From Fasciolopsis buskii (taxonomy: Eukaryota; Platyhelminthes; Trematoda; Plagiorchiida; Fasciolidae), in assembly GCA_008360955.1 (NCBI GenBank), contig LUCM01009842.1, positions 79,275 to 143,274 of the forward strand: DNA of 64,000 nt, read 5' to 3'. The position numbers were made by a program, and so were the translations under genes. Within the stretch, counting starts at the first letter, position 1; the number at the start of each line of letters is the position of its first letter. The notes under the pieces are model-generated. The model saw nothing but the letters and a program-made list of their open reading frames with translations, had not been told where the DNA came from and did not search any database. Of this stretch, positions 62,528 through 64,000 are shown piece after piece.

Positions 62528-62850
62528 AGAGTGATCCTTAGTTTGTTAACAAACAAGTTATCCGCAGATGAAACGAAAATATTTAGTAATGACTAATTTT
62601 AACCTAAATCGACAAATCACTATCCACGGGTATGGTTGCTGAGGGTTGATCCAGTCACCGAGACACCCTTCCTAAGTTCTAGGCTCCAGCTAAGTCTGAC
62701 GAAAATTTCCAAGTGCAGCTACCGAGGTAGGTGTTAAATAGTTTTGCGGGGTATATTCCATCCTGTCCAAAACTAATCCAGCATTCACAGGACCCACAAA
62801 ATGACATCAGTCAGGCAATAACTAGTAACGATTGTTAAGTTTCATCCTAG

Positions 62851-63237
62851 CTAGCCAGCCAGTTCAGTGCACATTTGTTCGATTCGATTTAGTCTGTCTC
62901 TCCCTTTATTTTTGACCGAAGCTCCATTCTGGCTTCCATCTGGTGCCCTACATGCTAGAGATTCACCTCTAGTTATCGAATAAACCCGAATAGTGATCTG
63001 GAGACTAGTGGTATTTAGGGGAGGTGAATCAAAGAATGGCAACGGAACACTGACGAAGAGGACAGCGCCTAGAAAAACAAACAATCTCTGGTGAAGGAAA
63101 CGAGAAACAAAAATGGCGAACAATATATGCCACCTGGCCCTGCTTACGTTTTGTTCGCATACTCACGGTGCACAGGAATAAATGCGCAACAAGTGTGGCA
63201 GATCAACAGTCGTTTGACATTTACTAGGTGTTGATCG
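62851..63237 (-). CDS. Uncharacterised gene, two 3' exons
   Basis: Exon 63237-63167 follows a strong acceptor (CATTTTTTCGCAG), reads DQHLVNVKRLLICHTCCAFI and ends one base into a codon before GTGAGT. Exon 63068-62851 follows TTTGTTTTTCTAG, starts with the two bases required, and runs 71 residues to TAG at 62853-62851, ending NKGRDRLNRIEQMCTELAG. The intron is 98 bases. Both splice sites and the phase agree, so the pair is well supported although the family is not recognised. The first part of exon 2 (AVLFVSVPLPFF) is hydrophobic and the end is basic. The first exon starts in phase 2, so upstream exons must exist, probably beyond 64000. A donor-like AGAG/GTGAAT inside exon 2 could give a longer alternative. 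Confidence 0.5.
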
Positions 63238-64000
63238 CTGCGAAAAAATGCCACGTGGATTGCGGTTTTGCCAGATCAGAAACAAATGTTCCGCCCAAAT
63301 GAAAACTGGGGAATGCGTTAGACGAGAAGATTAGCGTTTAGTTGCTTTTCTCCCAAATTGTTGTCTTAATTGGAAGTCGAGTGCACGTGACCGTGGACTA
63401 AAAGTAGGCTATTACTTGGACCATGAGAAGTAGTATCGGCCAAAATTTGATGGTCAATCATTCATAGACGGGAATGTTTTGGAACACTTCTAAGCAAAAT
63501 ATGGTCAGATTTCGTGCGCGAATGATAACCTGCGAAATTTTCGGAACTAAAGTATCCAACTGTAACTGTCTGACAAGAACGGAATCAGCTTTTATGTTCC
63601 GGGTAGAAAGCGCGAACATCATTGGGTGACAAGTCATTCACGAGAACCTATTTCATTTCAATCATCACAAATGATTCAATGTATAGTAATATCATATTGG
63701 AATTTTTCGTTATAATGCTATAACATGTTGTACTCAGGTCTGATGTAATTGTAAAGAGACCAGAAAAAAACAGAAAGAGAACGCGAAAGGCAAGAAAAAT
63801 TGGAATTGCAAAATCCCACTATGAATTGCTGTGTCTAGGTGTCATCCCAGTTCAGCTAATTCTAGTTGATATCTCGTGGAGTCATTCACTCGAAAGCGAA
63901 AAACGAGACTAGAATATAGTAAGAAGTAAACGAGAAAATAGTAAGTCGAGGGAATGAACAGAAAAAAGGATTTCCAAACAGATAGTGTCACTGACTGTGA

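Overview
The window reads as nuclear DNA of an invertebrate animal, most likely a digenean flatworm. This is inference: short exons split by introns of very uneven size, many decayed retroelement pieces of RTE-like LINE and Ty3/gypsy type, tRNA-derived short elements, abundant AT/GT/GACA microsatellites, and no bacterial gene organisation. No species is claimed. One 80-base run of Ns (32635-32714) marks an assembly gap inside a GACA repeat.

Only one gene is recognised with confidence: a two-exon plus-strand gene for a small protein of two LIM domains (25636-26786). Another piece, the last exon of an IQ-motif protein at 32187-32381 (minus), is also clear. All other coding sequence was traced by hand as chains of short exons. 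Each exon is a stop-free frame between a plausible acceptor and donor, and most neighbouring exons agree in codon phase. No similarity search was possible, so these are models, not proven genes.

Layout: 1-18.2 kb is mostly non-coding, with a hairpin element, a LINE endonuclease relic and microsatellites. 18.3-24.2 kb has a LINE 3' fragment and a minus-strand gene of at least seven exons. 25.6-26.8 kb is the LIM gene on the opposite strand. 27.3-28.7 kb has two compact minus-strand genes in tandem. 32.2-63.2 kb is a long minus-strand stretch with dozens of exons in at least four chains (33.6-43.7, 44.0-52.7, 57.9-62.4 and 62.9-63.2 kb); two exons resemble doublecortin (DCX) repeats, so part may be one large DCX-family gene. 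LINE and gypsy relics at 47-49, 54.5-56 and 58.7 kb lie within or between these.

Nothing forms a pathway. The best leads are the uncharacterised multi-exon minus-strand genes, the plus-strand reading frames that overlap or sit inside them, and several repeat families seen two to four times in the window.
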